NCBI RefSeq assembly: GCF_001747895.1
Contig: NZ_LNNB01000030.1
Span: forward strand, 1-35,563
DNA length: 35,563 bases
Direction of reading: 5' to 3'
Source: Staphylococcus equorum
GTDB taxonomy: Bacteria > Bacillota > Bacilli > Staphylococcales > Staphylococcaceae
The position numbers and the translations under genes are program-made. Below, one piece after another: positions 16,829 through 27,147 of the stretch. Below the pieces are notes generated by a model, which had not been told where the DNA came from, did no database searches, and saw only the letters and a list, made by a program, of their open reading frames with translations. Position 1 is the stretch's first letter. Every line of letters begins with the position of its first letter.

Positions 16829-17293
16829 ATGGATAGACAGCATTTCACAGATTTAATTCAAACAAAATTTAAAATGGTACGTATTGAAGCAGGTTATACG
16901 CAAGATACGATGGCCCAAACTATTGGTCTTTCAAAAAAGACATTAGTTCAAATAGAAAAAGAGAGAGTATTACCTAACTGGACTACGTGTGTATCAATTT
17001 GTGCATTATTCAGAGATTCAGATGTTTTAAATAGTACTTTCGGTTGTGATCCTTTAGAAATGGTACAAACGATTTCTCGTAATCATTGTGCATACCCTAA
17101 CCATTCTACAACAAGTGACATATACTGGAATACGATTGATAGCCGCAACGGTTTCATCTTACAAGGTAATAAAGTAAGTGATATCTATCGTGTGCTTAAT
17201 AACGAAACGCAACCAATATTTGGAACGTCTAAATTAAGAGAAGCTGAAACATACTTCGGCAGAATATCAAAAGAAGAATTAATGCACGTATAA
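16829..17293 (+). CDS. xdrA: XRE-family transcriptional regulator XdrA
   Basis: A 154-residue DNA-binding protein. Residues ~15-60 are a Cro/CI-type helix-turn-helix (MVRIEAGYTQDTMAQTIGLS, then KKTLVQIEKERVLPN). The rest (about 90 residues) is a conserved staphylococcal C-terminal part with SDIYWNTIDSRNGF and no known ligand domain. Length and position near airSR match XdrA (SA1665) of S. aureus, a regulator of spa, beta-lactam resistance and metabolism genes. GAAAGG is the ribosome site before ATG 16829. Assignment is by size, domain and synteny. Confidence 0.78.
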   Translation: MDRQHFTDLIQTKFKMVRIEAGYTQDTMAQTIGLSKKTLVQIEKERVLPNWTTCVSICALFRDSDVLNSTFGCDPLEMVQTISRNHCAYPNHSTTSDIYWNTIDSRNGFILQGNKVSDIYRVLNNETQPIFGTSKLREAETYFGRISKEELMHV

Positions 17294-17391
17294 TATTAAT
17301 TCATTTTGTGATAGGAGAATCATTATTTATATAATTGGGTGACATGGGACTTTAAATTGTATATGAATGATTTAGTCACTTTACTCTACTT

Positions 17392-17420
17392 GACCTAAAC
17401 AAAGATTTAGGTCTTTTTTT
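17392..17420 (+). terminator. intrinsic terminator after xdrA
   Basis: An 8-bp stem GACCTAAA/TTTAGGTC (17392-17399 with 17406-17413) and seven T. The rest of 17294-17600 is AT-rich with no gene that I can support. Confidence 0.85.
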
Positions 17421-17600
17421 ATTTGGTTGTTTTAGTTACTTGTGATATTTAAGAGGAATTAAGTAACTAAATATAGAAAACAAGGTATTTTTACTACACA
17501 TTTTTATAGTAAGTATTATACAATGTAAAAATGATTGTAATTTAAAATTGTCTTTCAATAAAACAGAAATAAAATATAGAATTCAAAGGAGAAATCATCT

Positions 17601-18731
17601 ATGCATACTTTTTTAATAATTGTATTTATGATGGTGATTGGAGCATTGATAGGTGGGGTAACAAATATTTTAGCAGTTAGAATGCTATTTCATCCATTTA
17701 AAACCTATTATATTTTTAATAAACGTGTGCCCTTTACACCAGGATTAATACCAAAACGTAGAAAAGAAGTCGCTGATAAGATTGGTCAAGTAGTTGAAGA
17801 ACACTTATTAACAGAAAGTTTAATCCAATCAAAATTAAATGCACCATCTTCAAGACAAGCAATTGAAGAAGTATTACTTAAACAAATTCAAAAATTAAAA
17901 CAAGAACATATGACATTGCAATATTTCGCTGATAAGTTAGATTTAGATGTTGCGCAGTTAGCAAATGAAAAATTAGACTTAGTGATTTCAAATAAATTAG
18001 ATGCATTTTACCAAGATAATCAAACTACACCTATCAAACAGATTATTCCTGAAGAAATAGAAGCTAGTATTGATAGTAAAATAGATTTAGTTCCTGATTT
18101 ATTGTTTGAAAGAGCAAGCGTGTATCTCAGTTCAGAAAAAGGTGCAGCTGATATTGAATCTATGTTGGAGACTTTCTTCAACGAAAAAGGTAAAATAGTT
18201 GGCTTATTACAAATGTTTATGACTAAAGAGAGTATTGCTGATCGTATTCAACATGAACTTATTCGTTTAACTAAACATCCTAAAGCTAAGGCAATTGCAA
18301 AACAGGTCATTGATAATGAATATGAGACTATGAAAGCTAAAAATTTAAATGAACTTGTTAGCGAAAGTCAGTACAATTCATTTAAAACTTCTATAACTGA
18401 ATTAGCCGTTGGTTATTTAGATGTAGATAAAGTATCAAAACAATCGTTTAATACTTTAATGCCAAGCTTTATTCATTTCTTAGAAAGTAAAGTTTCTCAA
18501 AAACTAACAGATGTTATTATAGAGAATATATCTAAACATATATCTCCAATAATGAAAAAGATTAATTTAAGACAAATGGTTGAAGAACAAATTAATACAT
18601 TTGATTTAGCTTATATAGAAAGATTAATCATTGATGTCGCAAATAAAGAACTGAAATTAATTATGCTTTTAGGTTTTTTATTAGGGGGCATAATAGGGCT
18701 ATTACAGGGCGTAATTGCAATTTTTGTATAA
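17601..18731 (+). CDS. DUF445 family membrane-anchored protein (YheB-like)
   Basis: A 376-residue protein with a membrane segment at each end (residues ~1-24 and ~352-376) and a long helical soluble middle. The N-terminal signature is GGVTNILAVRMLFHPFK, then PFTPGLIPKRRKEVADKIG, and the C-terminal GFLLGGIIGLLQGV. This is the DUF445/YheB family, of unknown biochemical role, which in Bacillus and Staphylococcus is coupled to a YheA protein, as here. AAAGGAG precedes ATG 17601. Confidence 0.9.
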   Translation: MHTFLIIVFMMVIGALIGGVTNILAVRMLFHPFKTYYIFNKRVPFTPGLIPKRRKEVADKIGQVVEEHLLTESLIQSKLNAPSSRQAIEEVLLKQIQKLKQEHMTLQYFADKLDLDVAQLANEKLDLVISNKLDAFYQDNQTTPIKQIIPEEIEASIDSKIDLVPDLLFERASVYLSSEKGAADIESMLETFFNEKGKIVGLLQMFMTKESIADRIQHELIRLTKHPKAKAIAKQVIDNEYETMKAKNLNELVSESQYNSFKTSITELAVGYLDVDKVSKQSFNTLMPSFIHFLESKVSQKLTDVIIENISKHISPIMKKINLRQMVEEQINTFDLAYIERLIIDVANKELKLIMLLGFLLGGIIGLLQGVIAIFV

Positions 18732-18799
18732 CATATTAAATTATGTTATTGTAATACCGATGTGGTTTTCACACATATACAAAAAAGGAGTGAAGCATA

Positions 18800-19144
18800 G
18801 TGGCAGTAAATTTACACGATCATGCAAATCAATTAGAACAAGCTTTAAGAGAAAGTGATGAATACCAAGCTATTCAAAAAGCTTATGCAAATGTTAAAGA
18901 AAATAAAGAGTCAAAAGAATTATTTGACGAATTCCGTGAAACTCAATTAGAATTCCAACAAAAACAAATGCAAGGTGAAGAAATCGGTGAAGAAGAGCTA
19001 CAAAAAGCACAAGAACAAGCTCAAAAAATCGAAAATGATTCAAACATTTCAGAATTAATGGCTGCTGAACAAAACATGAGCCAAGTATTCCAAGAAATCA
19101 ACCAAATCATTGTTAAACCTTTAGACGAAATCTACGCTGACTAA
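18800..19144 (+). CDS. YlbF/YmcA-family protein YheA (UPF0342)
   Basis: A 114-residue, all-helical, glutamine- and glutamate-rich soluble protein of the Com_YlbF family. Its relatives YlbF and YmcA are parts of the Y-complex that tunes RNase Y; YheA itself has no settled function. It begins with GTG at 18800, supported by AAAAGGAG (18783-18790); no ATG alternative has a ribosome site. It lies 68 bp after the DUF445 gene with no terminator between, the usual yheB-yheA pair. Confidence 0.9.
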   Translation: MAVNLHDHANQLEQALRESDEYQAIQKAYANVKENKESKELFDEFRETQLEFQQKQMQGEEIGEEELQKAQEQAQKIENDSNISELMAAEQNMSQVFQEINQIIVKPLDEIYAD

Positions 19145-19171
19145 TATCAATTAATCAGATTTTTGATCTCC

Positions 19172-19207
19172 AGCTACAATACATTTTATGTATTGTAGCT
19201 TTTTTTG
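19172..19207 (+). terminator. intrinsic terminator after yheA
   Basis: A perfect 12-bp stem (19172-19183 with 19189-19200) and seven T. Confidence 0.93.
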
Positions 19208-19364
19208 TTTTATCGACTGAATCTTAGACAATGTGGTAAAATATAGAGATACAAGGTATTCGCATGCACACATCTTAAAAGTTGAATGAGCAACTAATTC
19301 ATTTATAGATTGTCTTGCATGTATCATCTTAAATAAACCTTTAGATAAAGGAGAACTGTACTGT

Positions 19365-20549
19365 ATGGTGAAATTTATTCATTGTGCTGACTTACATTTA
19401 GATAGCCCGTTTAAGTCAAGAAGCTATTTAAGTCAGTCGATTTTTGAAGATATGCAAAAAAGTGCGTACGAAAGCTTTAAAAAAATAGTAGATTTAGCAT
19501 TGAATGAAGAAATAGATTTTATGATTGTTTCTGGTGATTTATTTGACCAACAGAATCGGACATTACGTGCAGAAGTGTTTTTGAAAGAGCAATTTGAGCG
19601 CTTATCTAAAGAACAAATATTCGTATATATTTGTCATGGCAATCATGATCCTTTATCATCGAATATTGGAACAGAATGGCCAGATAATGTTTCAGTGTTC
19701 TCAGAAAATGTTGAAACTTATCAAACGATCACTAAAAATGGAGAAGAAATCTATCTTCACGGCTTTAGTTATCAAAATGATGCGAGTTACGAAAATAAAT
19801 TAGATGCTTATCCATCAAGTCAAGGCCAAAAGGGAATCCATATTGGCATACTTCATGGTACATATAGTAAATCTAGTGCGAAAGACCGCTATACAGAATT
19901 TAGATTAGAAGATTTAAACAATAAGCTGTATCATTATTGGGCACTAGGTCATATTCATGAACGTCAACAATTAAGCGATATGCCTCAAATTCACTATCCA
20001 GGTAATATACAAGGCCGACACTTTAAAGAATTAGGTGAAAAAGGTTGTTTACTCGTAGAAGGCGACGATTTAAATCTCGAGGCTAAATTCGTACCTACAC
20101 AATTTATTCGCTTTGAAAAAGCAACGCTTGAAACAGATAAAACTTCTAAGCAAGGTCTTTTTGAAGCAATTCAAACTTTTAAAACACAAGTGAGAAAAAA
20201 TGGTAAATCGATTTATCAATTGAAGGTTATTGTTAATTCCGATCAATTGATACCTGAACAAGACGTCATACAAGTTCATGAAATGATTAGTGATTATGAA
20301 GAAAATGAACATAACTTTGTATTTATTGAAAATTTAACAATCAACAATAAATATGAAGATCAAAATACATTAGTAAAAGAGTTCTCACCAGAGTTAATCG
20401 ATGACAACACTGTTTATGATAAAGCTATGAACGATTTATATTTAAACCCTAAAGCTTCTAAATATCTAGAGAATTATAGTGATTTTGATCGACGTGGTTT
20501 GATAGAACATGCCGAAGAATTATTAAAGTCAGATATGAGGGAGGAATAA
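19365..20549 (+). CDS. yhaO: YhaO, Mre11/SbcD-like metallophosphoesterase
   Basis: A 394-residue DNA repair exonuclease-type protein. The calcineurin-like phosphoesterase motifs are in order: CADLHLDSPF (D-x-H) near residue 8, SGDLFDQ near residue 57, CHGNHDP near residue 88 and ALGHIHERQ near residue 190. These residues bind two metal ions. The C-terminal third is the capping/ATPase-docking region. It is thought to pair with YhaN as Mre11 pairs with Rad50, but its substrate is not established. AAAGGAG precedes ATG 19365. The next gene starts 1 nt after its stop. Confidence 0.92.
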   Translation: MVKFIHCADLHLDSPFKSRSYLSQSIFEDMQKSAYESFKKIVDLALNEEIDFMIVSGDLFDQQNRTLRAEVFLKEQFERLSKEQIFVYICHGNHDPLSSNIGTEWPDNVSVFSENVETYQTITKNGEEIYLHGFSYQNDASYENKLDAYPSSQGQKGIHIGILHGTYSKSSAKDRYTEFRLEDLNNKLYHYWALGHIHERQQLSDMPQIHYPGNIQGRHFKELGEKGCLLVEGDDLNLEAKFVPTQFIRFEKATLETDKTSKQGLFEAIQTFKTQVRKNGKSIYQLKVIVNSDQLIPEQDVIQVHEMISDYEENEHNFVFIENLTINNKYEDQNTLVKEFSPELIDDNTVYDKAMNDLYLNPKASKYLENYSDFDRRGLIEHAEELLKSDMREE

Positions 20550-20550
20550 T

Positions 20551-23484
20551 ATGAAAATTAAATCGTTAGAGATATATGGTTATGGTAGATTTATACAAAG
20601 AACAATCGAATTTGATGAGACTTTCACTGAAATATATGGTGAAAACGAAACTGGAAAGTCTACGATACAAGCTTTTATTCACTCCATCTTATTTGGTTTT
20701 CCAACAAAAAAAGAAAATGAGCCGCGCTTAGAACCACGATTAGGTAACCAATATGGCGGTAAATTAACTTTAATTCAAGATGATGGTACATTAGTTGATA
20801 TAGAGCGTATAAAGGGTAGTGCAGTAGGCGATGTGAAAGTTTATTTACCTAATGGCACGATTAAAGATGAAAATTGGTTGAAAAAAGAATTGAATTTTAT
20901 TTCTAAACGTACATACCAAGGTATTTTTTCTTTTGATGTACTTGGGTTACAAGATATTCATAAAAATATGGATGAGACACAATTACAAAATTATTTATTA
21001 CAAGCGGGTGCATTAGGTTCTACAGAATTTACTAGCATGCGTGGCATTTTAAATGAGAAAAAAGAAATGTTATATAAGAAAAATGGACGTAATCCAATTA
21101 TTAATCAACAATTAGATCAGTTGAAAGACTTAGAGAGTCAAATTAGAGCAGAAGAGTCGAAGTTAACTACTTATAAAAGACTTGTGGATGATAAAGATAA
21201 ATCAGAACGCAGGTTAGATAATATAAAGCAAAATCTAGCACAGTTATCTAAAATGCATAACGAAAAACAAAAAGAACTCACTTTGCATGAACAAACACAA
21301 GAATGGAAAACATTAGAATCTCAACTAAATATTGAACCAGTACTTTTCCCAGAACAAGGTATTGATCGCTACGAATCGGCAAAAATTCAAACCCAAAACC
21401 TTAAAAGAGATTTGGGTTTAAGAGAAGAAAAGTTAGCGCATCTTAAATCAGAAAACGAAAAAATCAATGTTCCGAAACAAAGTGATATAGATGCTTTCAA
21501 TCATTTACACCAACAAGAGAATGAAATTAAACAAAAAGAATATGAACTTAAAGCTATTGAAAAAGACATCCAAGATAAAGAACGCGAAAAGACTGGTCTG
21601 AAGTCTAATATTGGCTGGCATGATGTGCATCATCAAGTTGACAGTTCAGAAGCAATGAAAAGCTTTGTAAGTAATCAAATTAAAAACAAACAAGAACAAA
21701 CTGCATTTGTACAACAACTCGAACGTAATATCGAAGAAAATAAAATTGATCAAGAGACCAATGCTACTGAAATAGATACTTTAGAAGCAGATATTGTACC
21801 TGAAGAAAATTTTGAAAAGAAAAAACAATATAATAAACAAGTATTTGAGCTTCAAGAAAAGAATAACCTTTACCAAAAAATGAAAGAGGCTTTTGATAAA
21901 GATCAACGAGAAAATGAGAAAAAACAGAATTTATTACGCATAAGCTTAATTATATTAGCAGTAATAAGTATAGGACTAACGATTTTCTCATTCGTATCTG
22001 CCAATATACTCTTTGGCGTTGTATTTACGATATTGTCAGTCATATTTATCATAGGCGTTTTCTTTGTAAAATCTAAGGAAATAGGTCATAGTGAAACTTT
22101 CTCAAAAGAAATAGATGATTTGCAACGACAAATTACGCATTTAGAAGATAATTATGATCTTGACTTTGACTTGGATGATCAGTACCGAGTGCGGGAACAG
22201 TTGCATAGTACAGTTAAGACAAAAGAAGCACTTGATAAAAAGGCCGACTATTTAGCAACGAATTTAGAGCAAGCTCAAAAACAATATCAAGAAGCACAAG
22301 ACAGTATTCATAAAGTTAAAACAGATTTGCATTTATCTGATAAAATGTCAGATGAACTAATCATTGATAGTATTGGCACAATGAATAAGATTAAAGACTA
22401 CGATAAGCATATCGATGAACTTAAAGAGCAAGCTCGTCAATTACGTGAGGCATTAGAAGCATTTTATGCACATGCTAAAGAAATAACTAATAATCAATTT
22501 ACGTATTTTAATGATTTATCACTATTCCATGACATTAGACAGTGGCTCAAAGAAGAAACAAATAATCTTGAAAAATGGAATAGAAACGATGAGCAAATCA
22601 AATTAATTGAGAGTGAAGTATCGCAACTACACAATCGATTAAACGAAAATAATAATGTGATTACACAGTTATTTGGCTATGTTAATGCTTCTGATGAAGA
22701 GAGTTATTATCAACAGCATGTACAATACCAAAATTATCAACAACAAATGACAAGGTTTAATGATTTATCGAAATACTTAGAGAATCAAAATTATAATTAT
22801 GATTTAAGCTCAAGGTTAAGTGAAAAGACTTATGCGCAATTAACGCATGAAGATGAAGTCTTAGCACGACAAGTAGACGAATATAATGATCAATATTTAG
22901 AAATGCAGTCAGAAGTTAGTGACTTAAACGCAAAAATAACTGATATGGAAACAGACAAGACATTAGCTGATTTAAGACATAGATTCCATATACTTAAAAA
23001 TAAAGTAAATGATGAAGCAAAAGATTGGGCAAGTCTGAGTTACTTACAATCTTTAGTAGAAGGTCACATTGCACAAATTAAAGATAAACGTTTACCAGAA
23101 GTGATAAGCGAAGCAACTGATATATTTACGCATTTAACAAATGGTCATTACGTACAAGTGACTTATGCTAACGATGAATTAATGGTGAAACAACAAAATG
23201 GTCAAATGTATGAACCAGTAGAACTCAGTCAGTCTACTAAAGAAATACTTTATATTTCATTACGATTGAGTTTAATCAAAACGTTAAAACCATACTATCC
23301 ATTTCCAATTATCATTGATGATGCATTTGTACATTTTGATAAGCAACGCAAAGAAATTATGATGAATTATTTAAGACAAATGCCGAAAGATTATCAAATT
23401 TTATTCTTTACATGTGTGAAAGATACAAGTGTGCCTTCAAAACAAATCATTACGTTGAATAAATTCGAGGAAGGCGGTAAATAA
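20551..23484 (+). CDS. yhaN: YhaN, SbcC/Rad50-like AAA ATPase with membrane segments
   Basis: A 977-residue SMC-like ATPase. N-terminal Walker A is GENETGKST (residues 30-38). Two long coiled-coil arms (~165-455 and ~520-830) flank two hydrophobic segments (~462-483 and ~487-507, rich in Ile/Leu/Val), which would tether or insert the apex in the membrane instead of a zinc hook. The C-terminal ATPase half has [17 protein letters not shown] (signature-like) and [12 protein letters not shown] (Walker B and D-loop, near residue 919). It is co-translated with yhaO (1-nt gap) and yhaM (stop/start overlap). Confidence 0.9.
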   Translation: MKIKSLEIYGYGRFIQRTIEFDETFTEIYGENETGKSTIQAFIHSILFGFPTKKENEPRLEPRLGNQYGGKLTLIQDDGTLVDIERIKGSAVGDVKVYLPNGTIKDENWLKKELNFISKRTYQGIFSFDVLGLQDIHKNMDETQLQNYLLQAGALGSTEFTSMRGILNEKKEMLYKKNGRNPIINQQLDQLKDLESQIRAEESKLTTYKRLVDDKDKSERRLDNIKQNLAQLSKMHNEKQKELTLHEQTQEWKTLESQLNIEPVLFPEQGIDRYESAKIQTQNLKRDLGLREEKLAHLKSENEKINVPKQSDIDAFNHLHQQENEIKQKEYELKAIEKDIQDKEREKTGLKSNIGWHDVHHQVDSSEAMKSFVSNQIKNKQEQTAFVQQLERNIEENKIDQETNATEIDTLEADIVPEENFEKKKQYNKQVFELQEKNNLYQKMKEAFDKDQRENEKKQNLLRISLIILAVISIGLTIFSFVSANILFGVVFTILSVIFIIGVFFVKSKEIGHSETFSKEIDDLQRQITHLEDNYDLDFDLDDQYRVREQLHSTVKTKEALDKKADYLATNLEQAQKQYQEAQDSIHKVKTDLHLSDKMSDELIIDSIGTMNKIKDYDKHIDELKEQARQLREALEAFYAHAKEITNNQFTYFNDLSLFHDIRQWLKEETNNLEKWNRNDEQIKLIESEVSQLHNRLNENNNVITQLFGYVNASDEESYYQQHVQYQNYQQQMTRFNDLSKYLENQNYNYDLSSRLSEKTYAQLTHEDEVLARQVDEYNDQYLEMQSEVSDLNAKITDMETDKTLADLRHRFHILKNKVNDEAKDWASLSYLQSLVEGHIAQIKDKRLPEVISEATDIFTHLTNGHYVQVTYANDELMVKQQNGQMYEPVELSQSTKEILYISLRLSLIKTLKPYYPFPIIIDDAFVHFDKQRKEIMMNYLRQMPKDYQILFFTCVKDTSVPSKQIITLNKFEEGGK

Positions 23485-24425
23485 TGAGAAACGTAGAAAA
23501 TTTAAAGCCTGGAGATTCTGTAGATCACTTTTTTCTAATTCATAAAGCAATACAAGGTGTGACAGCTCAAGGCAAAGATTATATGACACTACATTTACAA
23601 GATAAAAGTGGGGATATAGAATCTAAATTATGGACGGTTTCAAAAGAAGATATGAAAATATTAGAGCCTGAACAAATTGTCCATGTTACTGGTGATGTTA
23701 TCAATTATCGTGGTAGAAAACAGATGAAAATCAATAAAATACAGTTAGCTAAACCAGAAGATAATATGAAAACACAAGATTTTGTTGATGGTGCGCCATT
23801 AACACCAGATGAAATTCAAGAAGAAGTTTCACATTATATGCTAGATATTGAAAATGCTACGCTACAACGTATTACACGTCATTTGATACGTAAGCATCAA
23901 GAAGCATTTTTCACATTCCCAGCGGCAAGTACACATCACCATAACTTTTCTAGTGGTTTAAGTTATCATGTATTAACGATGTTGCGTGTTGCTAAATCTA
24001 TATGTGATATTTATCCTTTACTTAACCGTAGTTTATTATATAGCTCAATTATTTTACATGATTTAGGTAAAGTAAGAGAATTAAGCGGACCAGTTGCTAC
24101 ATCGTACACAGTAGAAGGTAATTTACTTGGTCACATCTCCATAGCGAGTGATGAAGTTGCAGAAGCGGCAAGAGAGTTGAATCTTGACGGAGAAGAAGTA
24201 CTTTTATTGCGCCATATGATTTTAGCACATCATGGTAAGATGGAATATGGTTCTCCTAAGTTACCGCACATGAAAGAAGCAGAAATATTATTCTTTATTG
24301 ATAATATCGATGCTAAAATGAATATGTTTGAAAAAGCATATAAGAAAACGGATAAAGGTCAATTTACTGAGCGTATTTTTGGACTAGATGGCAGACAGTT
24401 TTATAATCCAACGTCACTAGACTAA
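23484..24425 (+). CDS. yhaM: 3'-5' exoribonuclease YhaM (Cbf1)
   Basis: A 313-residue nuclease with an N-terminal OB-fold (residues ~10-95, [10 protein letters not shown] and [11 protein letters not shown]) and an HD hydrolase domain (from residue ~155: [37 protein letters not shown]). In Gram-positive bacteria YhaM trims RNA 3' ends by a few nucleotides and binds metals through the HD residues. The ATG at 23484 overlaps the yhaN stop by one base. It is the last gene of the yhaO-yhaN-yhaM operon. Confidence 0.93.
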   Translation: MRNVENLKPGDSVDHFFLIHKAIQGVTAQGKDYMTLHLQDKSGDIESKLWTVSKEDMKILEPEQIVHVTGDVINYRGRKQMKINKIQLAKPEDNMKTQDFVDGAPLTPDEIQEEVSHYMLDIENATLQRITRHLIRKHQEAFFTFPAASTHHHNFSSGLSYHVLTMLRVAKSICDIYPLLNRSLLYSSIILHDLGKVRELSGPVATSYTVEGNLLGHISIASDEVAEAARELNLDGEEVLLLRHMILAHHGKMEYGSPKLPHMKEAEILFFIDNIDAKMNMFEKAYKKTDKGQFTERIFGLDGRQFYNPTSLD

Positions 24426-24487
24426 TCACGTCATTGTTTATATAAGAGGATAGTTTGGAACATCAAGAACACATCCTCAAATTAAAT

Positions 24488-24525
24488 ACACCAAGCCATT
24501 TATTTTTCTGTTGGCTTGGTGTTTT
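24488..24525 (+). terminator. intrinsic terminator of the yhaONM operon
   Basis: A perfect 11-bp stem (24488-24498 with 24512-24522) and a short T-run. Confidence 0.85.
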
Positions 24526-24541
24526 CTATTATAAAAAATAT

Positions 24542-24585
24542 AAAAAGGCTGATAGAATCTCTTTTAGAATCTATCAGCCTTTTTG
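24542..24585. terminator. bidirectional terminator between yhaM and prsA
   Basis: A 14-bp stem AAAAAGGCTGATAG/CTATCAGCCTTTTT with A-run and T-run ends. On the minus strand it closes prsA. Confidence 0.9.
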
Positions 24586-24624
24586 AATTTGTGTGAGCTA
24601 TTTCAGAGACACTGTGATGGCTTT

Positions 24625-25617
24625 TTATTGTCCTGTAGACATTCCAGCGCCACCTTGTTGCATAGCTTGTTGCTGTTGCTGTTGTTGCTGCTGTTGTTTT
24701 ATTTTTTCTGGGTTTAAGATTGAATCTTCAATAGCTTTTTTGATATCTCTATCCTTATAGTCTACATTATATTCATCTAATAATTCTTTGTATGCATCTG
24801 TTAATAGTTTAGGCTCTTTTTGTACTTTAGATTGTAATAATTGAGATTTAAGTTTATCTTTTTGTTTATCAAAGTCGTCTTCTTTGTCTGCTTTAATAAT
24901 ATGATAACCATAATCTGTTTTCACTACTTTAGAAATTTCGCCTTCTTTAAGTTTAAAGAGAGCTTTTTCAAATTTATCTTCCATTTGGCCTTTCATAACA
25001 TAACCTAAGCTACCGTCTTTTTTAGCTGATGATTTATCTGCTGATTCTTCTTTTGCGATTTCACCGAATTTGTCTGGATCTTTATCGACTTGTTTTTTGA
25101 TTTTTTCTGCTTTTGCTTTTGCATCTTTATCAGATAAACCTTCTTTATCATCTTCATTTTCTTTTACTTTAATTAAGATATGAGAACCTTTTTTAGTGTT
25201 TTCTTTGATTTCTTTATCTGAAACATCGACTTTGTCATTAAGTAATTCTTTTTGATAAGCTTGCGTTTTCTTCTGTTCTTTATAATCACTTATAGACATT
25301 TTTTGCTGTTTTAACATACTTTCAAATTGTTCTTTACCGCCATATTGTTTTTGTTCTTTTTCAACTTCTTTGTCGATGTCTTTCGTATTAACTTCGTCTT
25401 TATATTTATCTGCTAGTAATTTGTTTAATAAGATTGAGAATGAACTGTTGGCAATTTGTTCATCGCCCATTTTGCTCATGACATCTTCTACTTTAACGTC
25501 TCCAGCTTTTGATGAAATAATCGTATCATCTTTTGAATCTGTTGCACTACTACCACAAGCACTTAATAGCAGCGCGCTTGCCGTAACCGGAAGTATAACT
25601 TTTTTAAATGTTTTCAT
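24625..25617 (-). CDS. prsA: foldase lipoprotein PrsA (parvulin-type)
   Basis: A 330-residue extracytoplasmic lipoprotein. The lipobox LSAC has Cys21 as the lipidated residue. An N-terminal chaperone region precedes the parvulin PPIase domain (~residues 138-235: [32 protein letters not shown]). It folds secreted proteins and PBP2a-type enzymes outside the membrane. The C-terminus ends in ten consecutive Gln and [14 protein letters not shown] chose ATG 25617, with AAAGGAG upstream on the minus strand; in-frame codons before it lack a ribosome site. Confidence 0.95.
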   Translation of the reverse strand: MKTFKKVILPVTASALLLSACGSSATDSKDDTIISSKAGDVKVEDVMSKMGDEQIANSSFSILLNKLLADKYKDEVNTKDIDKEVEKEQKQYGGKEQFESMLKQQKMSISDYKEQKKTQAYQKELLNDKVDVSDKEIKENTKKGSHILIKVKENEDDKEGLSDKDAKAKAEKIKKQVDKDPDKFGEIAKEESADKSSAKKDGSLGYVMKGQMEDKFEKALFKLKEGEISKVVKTDYGYHIIKADKEDDFDKQKDKLKSQLLQSKVQKEPKLLTDAYKELLDEYNVDYKDRDIKKAIEDSILNPEKIKQQQQQQQQQQAMQQGGAGMSTGQ

Positions 25618-25755
25618 GGTTGGAAACTCCTTTTGTAATAATAACAACGTAAATATAACATATTATGCTGTGTTCACCAATAAGAAACCCTATTTCTAAG
25701 ACTATAGTATTAGTAAATATATAAAAAAATAGATTATTAAAATTAATTTGAATAA

Positions 25756-25808
25756 AAAACAAAAAAGTGGGATAGAAATCAAAATTTAAAATTTGATTTC
25801 TATCCCAC
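25756..25808 (-). terminator. long-hairpin terminator after the DUF3267 gene (minus strand)
   Basis: A 17-bp perfect stem (25767-25783 with 25792-25808), GTGGGATAGAAATCAAA and its complement, followed on the minus strand by a T-rich tract. This GTGGGA-type hairpin resembles the dispersed intergenic repeats of staphylococci. Confidence 0.8.
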
Positions 25809-25870
25809 CCACAAGACGTATTAGGTATCTGATAGATAGCATGCTGCTTGTATGTCAAAGACACTATGCA

Positions 25871-26428
25871 TTATTGTTCATATTTAGTGTCAACTTTATT
25901 TAGAATATTAATACCAGTTTGATGTTCTTCTATATATGAACCTTCATTGGAAAATAGTATTATTTTTAAATAAAGAAAATCCATTACTGAATAACCCATA
26001 TTTAATGCAAGAATAAACATAAAGTAGTGACCAAATTGTGGGAACTGTATGCTGGCATATGCACAGATGCTCGTAATAATGATTACAGGCGTAATTAAAT
26101 CAAAGCAAAAGTAATATTTATTTACAGGTGTGTTCACATACGTATTATAAAAAGGCACGGATTTATGCCGCACTAATTTATATTTTTTGAAAGATTTATA
26201 ATAAGGAAACAGAAATACTAAATGAATTGCTTTATGAATGGGGTATAAGATCAACACTAATACTAAAAATACTAAAAAATATTGATCTGTCAATTTCGTA
26301 TTGGAAAAGAAATACAAAATTTCATAGGCAACTAAGAATGTAATGATCGTTGTGACTAAACTTAGAAATGCGATTCTAGGTAAGCCGAAACGTGCATTTA
26401 TATCAATTTGGCGTGTACATAGATACAT
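25871..26428 (-). CDS. DUF3267 family membrane protein
   Basis: A 185-residue integral membrane protein with about four hydrophobic segments (residues ~20-42, 48-75, 108-128 and 133-155). It has the DUF3267 layout: a helix with HKAIH (H65, H69) where putative zinc-metalloprotease members have HExxH. Here the Glu is Lys (H65-K66), so proteolysis by the usual mechanism is doubtful. AGAGGAGC lies upstream of the ATG at 26428 with a somewhat long spacing. Function unknown in staphylococci. Confidence 0.72.
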   Translation of the reverse strand: MYLCTRQIDINARFGLPRIAFLSLVTTIITFLVAYEILYFFSNTKLTDQYFLVFLVLVLILYPIHKAIHLVFLFPYYKSFKKYKLVRHKSVPFYNTYVNTPVNKYYFCFDLITPVIIITSICAYASIQFPQFGHYFMFILALNMGYSVMDFLYLKIILFSNEGSYIEEHQTGINILNKVDTKYEQ

Positions 26429-26596
26429 AACTAAATCATGCTCCTCTACTTAATAAATATCAGCACTTATATACTTTCGTATTATCTATCCTAACAGTAA
26501 AAAGGTCAAGATAATTTTGAATATGTAATAGGGCGCATATAAAAGAAGAAATAAGCGATTAATTGAATACTTTTATAGGAGTTTATATCAGTATAT

Positions 26597-26645
26597 AAAA
26601 AGAGCTGTAAACCTCATTATGGACAATGCTAAAGGTTACAGCTCT
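26597..26645 (-). terminator. intrinsic terminator of the hit-ytxH operon
   Basis: On the minus strand, AGAGCTGTAACCT and its near-complement (one bulge) form a stem followed by TTTTTATAT. The rest of 26429-26596 is AT-rich without a gene. Confidence 0.75.
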
Positions 26646-26696
26646 ATGTTTAGGTTTGATAGATGTTTAGCATAAAATCAATTGAATAACTGTAGG

Positions 26697-27068
26697 TTAC
26701 TTATCTTTTTCAAAAGTTTTGCTAATTTCTTCGCCACGATTTTGTAAATTCTCGATATGAGACTGTAATTTTTCAATGTTAGGGTTGATATCAGATTTGA
26801 AATCACCAATCATTGTTTTCACTTCATCACCAATTGTACTACCAAATTCTGTACTTTCAGATTTAATTTGAGAGATATAATTCGTAATATCATTTATACT
26901 TTGCTTAATGGTATTAATTTCTCTATCAACTTCTGATTCAGCGCCGGCAGGTCTTTTTGTTTGTGCATTAAATTGGTTAGACTCTCTTTTATCGCGATTC
27001 ATTAAAGCAAAGCCAAGACCAGTTGCAACGCCAGCACCAAGACCTAATAATATTTGAGCTGTTTTCAT
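26697..27068 (-). CDS. YtxH-like general stress protein
   Basis: A 123-residue protein with an N-terminal hydrophobic, glycine-rich segment (AQILLGLGAGVATGLGFAL) and a hydrophilic, heptad-like helical rest, the YtxH family layout. I chose ATG 27068 (AATGAGGAG upstream). In B. subtilis ytxGHJ is sigma-B controlled. A sigma-B-type promoter at 27119-27143 lies 50 bp upstream, inside the end of the hit gene. Role: presumed stress-related envelope protein; biochemistry unknown. Confidence 0.8.
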   Translation of the reverse strand: MKTAQILLGLGAGVATGLGFALMNRDKRESNQFNAQTKRPAGAESEVDREINTIKQSINDITNYISQIKSESTEFGSTIGDEVKTMIGDFKSDINPNIEKLQSHIENLQNRGEEISKTFEKDK

Positions 27069-27118
27069 AAAAATTCTCCTCATTTCTAAATAATATCGCA
27101 TTCTTTAATATGTTTTAT

Positions 27119-27143
27119 ATACCCCGTATGAGATAAGATAAGC
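27119..27143 (-). promoter_or_regulatory. candidate sigma-B promoter of ytxH
   Basis: On the minus strand: GCTTAT (27143-27138), a 13-nt spacer and GGGTAT (27124-27119). The -10 is perfect, the -35 matches GTTTAA at four of six positions. The same 15-nt stretch (ATACGGGGTATATAA) occurs at the hemE promoter. Confidence 0.55.
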
Positions 27144-27147
27144 ATAT

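Noticed and set aside
25604..25864. Minus-strand open frame of 86 codons upstream of prsA
   Set aside because: It spans the GTGGGA hairpin terminator and the prsA leader, has no ribosome site and no protein-like pattern.
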